Positions 62,337 to 64,000 of a stretch of 64,000 nt of DNA are shown piece after piece (the stretch's first letter is position 1; each line of letters begins with the position of its first letter). Source of the DNA: Microbacterium sp. zg-B185 (GTDB lineage: Bacteria; Actinomycetota; Actinomycetes; Actinomycetales; Microbacteriaceae). The stretch lies in contig NZ_CP126739.1 of the NCBI RefSeq assembly GCF_030246885.1, positions 1,550,001-1,614,000 of the forward strand. Reading direction: 5' to 3'. The notes beneath the pieces were generated by a model. That model was not told the DNA's origin, searched no databases, and saw only the letters and a list, made by a program, of their open reading frames with translations. The position numbers were made by a program, and so were the translations under genes.

Positions 62337-64000
<1,664 letters not shown>

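Overview
The window is a continuous piece of a high-GC actinobacterial chromosome. Gene content, order and leaderless start signals point to Microbacteriaceae, most likely Microbacterium or a close relative; this is inference, as no 16S rRNA gene is present. Nearly all of it is coding. Long antisense reading frames lie over most real genes because of GC-rich third codon positions and are not annotated.

Layout: (1) 1-15027 is conserved core: ileS (left-truncated), folC, a DUF4233 membrane protein, ndk, a convergent VKOR-family gene, an RNase E/G gene, a DUF4031 gene, rplU-rpmA with a strong terminator, then the tightly coupled runs obgE-proB-proA and nadD-(membrane protein)-rsfS. (2) 15013-17307 is a scar region: a decayed VOC gene, tRNA-Ala(GGC), an intact IS481-type element, a copied tRNA 3' tail, a 39-bp palindrome and a relic of a second transposase joined to a hydrolase relic. 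(3) 17308-29286 is accessory: an ECF41-type sigma factor unit (SDR, sigma, separate NTF2-like protein), a PPOX protein, a secreted serine hydrolase, an ArsR/SRPBCC/TfoX operon, a saccharopine dehydrogenase-like enzyme, DUF1697, a two-gene ABC exporter, a second identical tRNA-Ala with the same palindrome behind it, a VOC protein and a lipoprotein sugar dehydrogenase. (4) 29361-36169 holds an AidB-like acyl-CoA dehydrogenase, a secreted GH3 enzyme, an SRAP protein, an App1-like phosphatase, DedA and pabB. (5) 36241-43390 holds leuS, a MEDS-domain/LuxR regulator pair, an epoxide hydrolase, an internally deleted hydrolase and a redoxin. (6) 43510-59897 is core again: comEA-comEC-holA, rpsT, a hydrolase, lepA, DUF1990-hemW, CIRCE-hrcA-dnaJ-rsmE and HIT-phoH-ybeY-CNNM/CBS-era. 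(7) 59922-64000 has two secreted lipoproteins, one an HtrA-like protease, and leuA behind a leucine attenuator, cut by the right edge.

Most genes here support translation, ribosome assembly, RNA processing, folate, proline, NAD and leucine synthesis, and heat-shock control. The most interesting structures are the repeated insertion-element ends placed exactly behind tRNA-Ala 3' ends, the leu leader peptide that appears to start at nucleotide 1 of its transcript, the ECF41 unit with an extra free-standing regulatory-like domain, several genes shortened by in-frame internal deletions, and a recurrent TANNNT box 6-7 nt before start codons that implies leaderless mRNAs. No CRISPR array, prophage or clear defence system was found.
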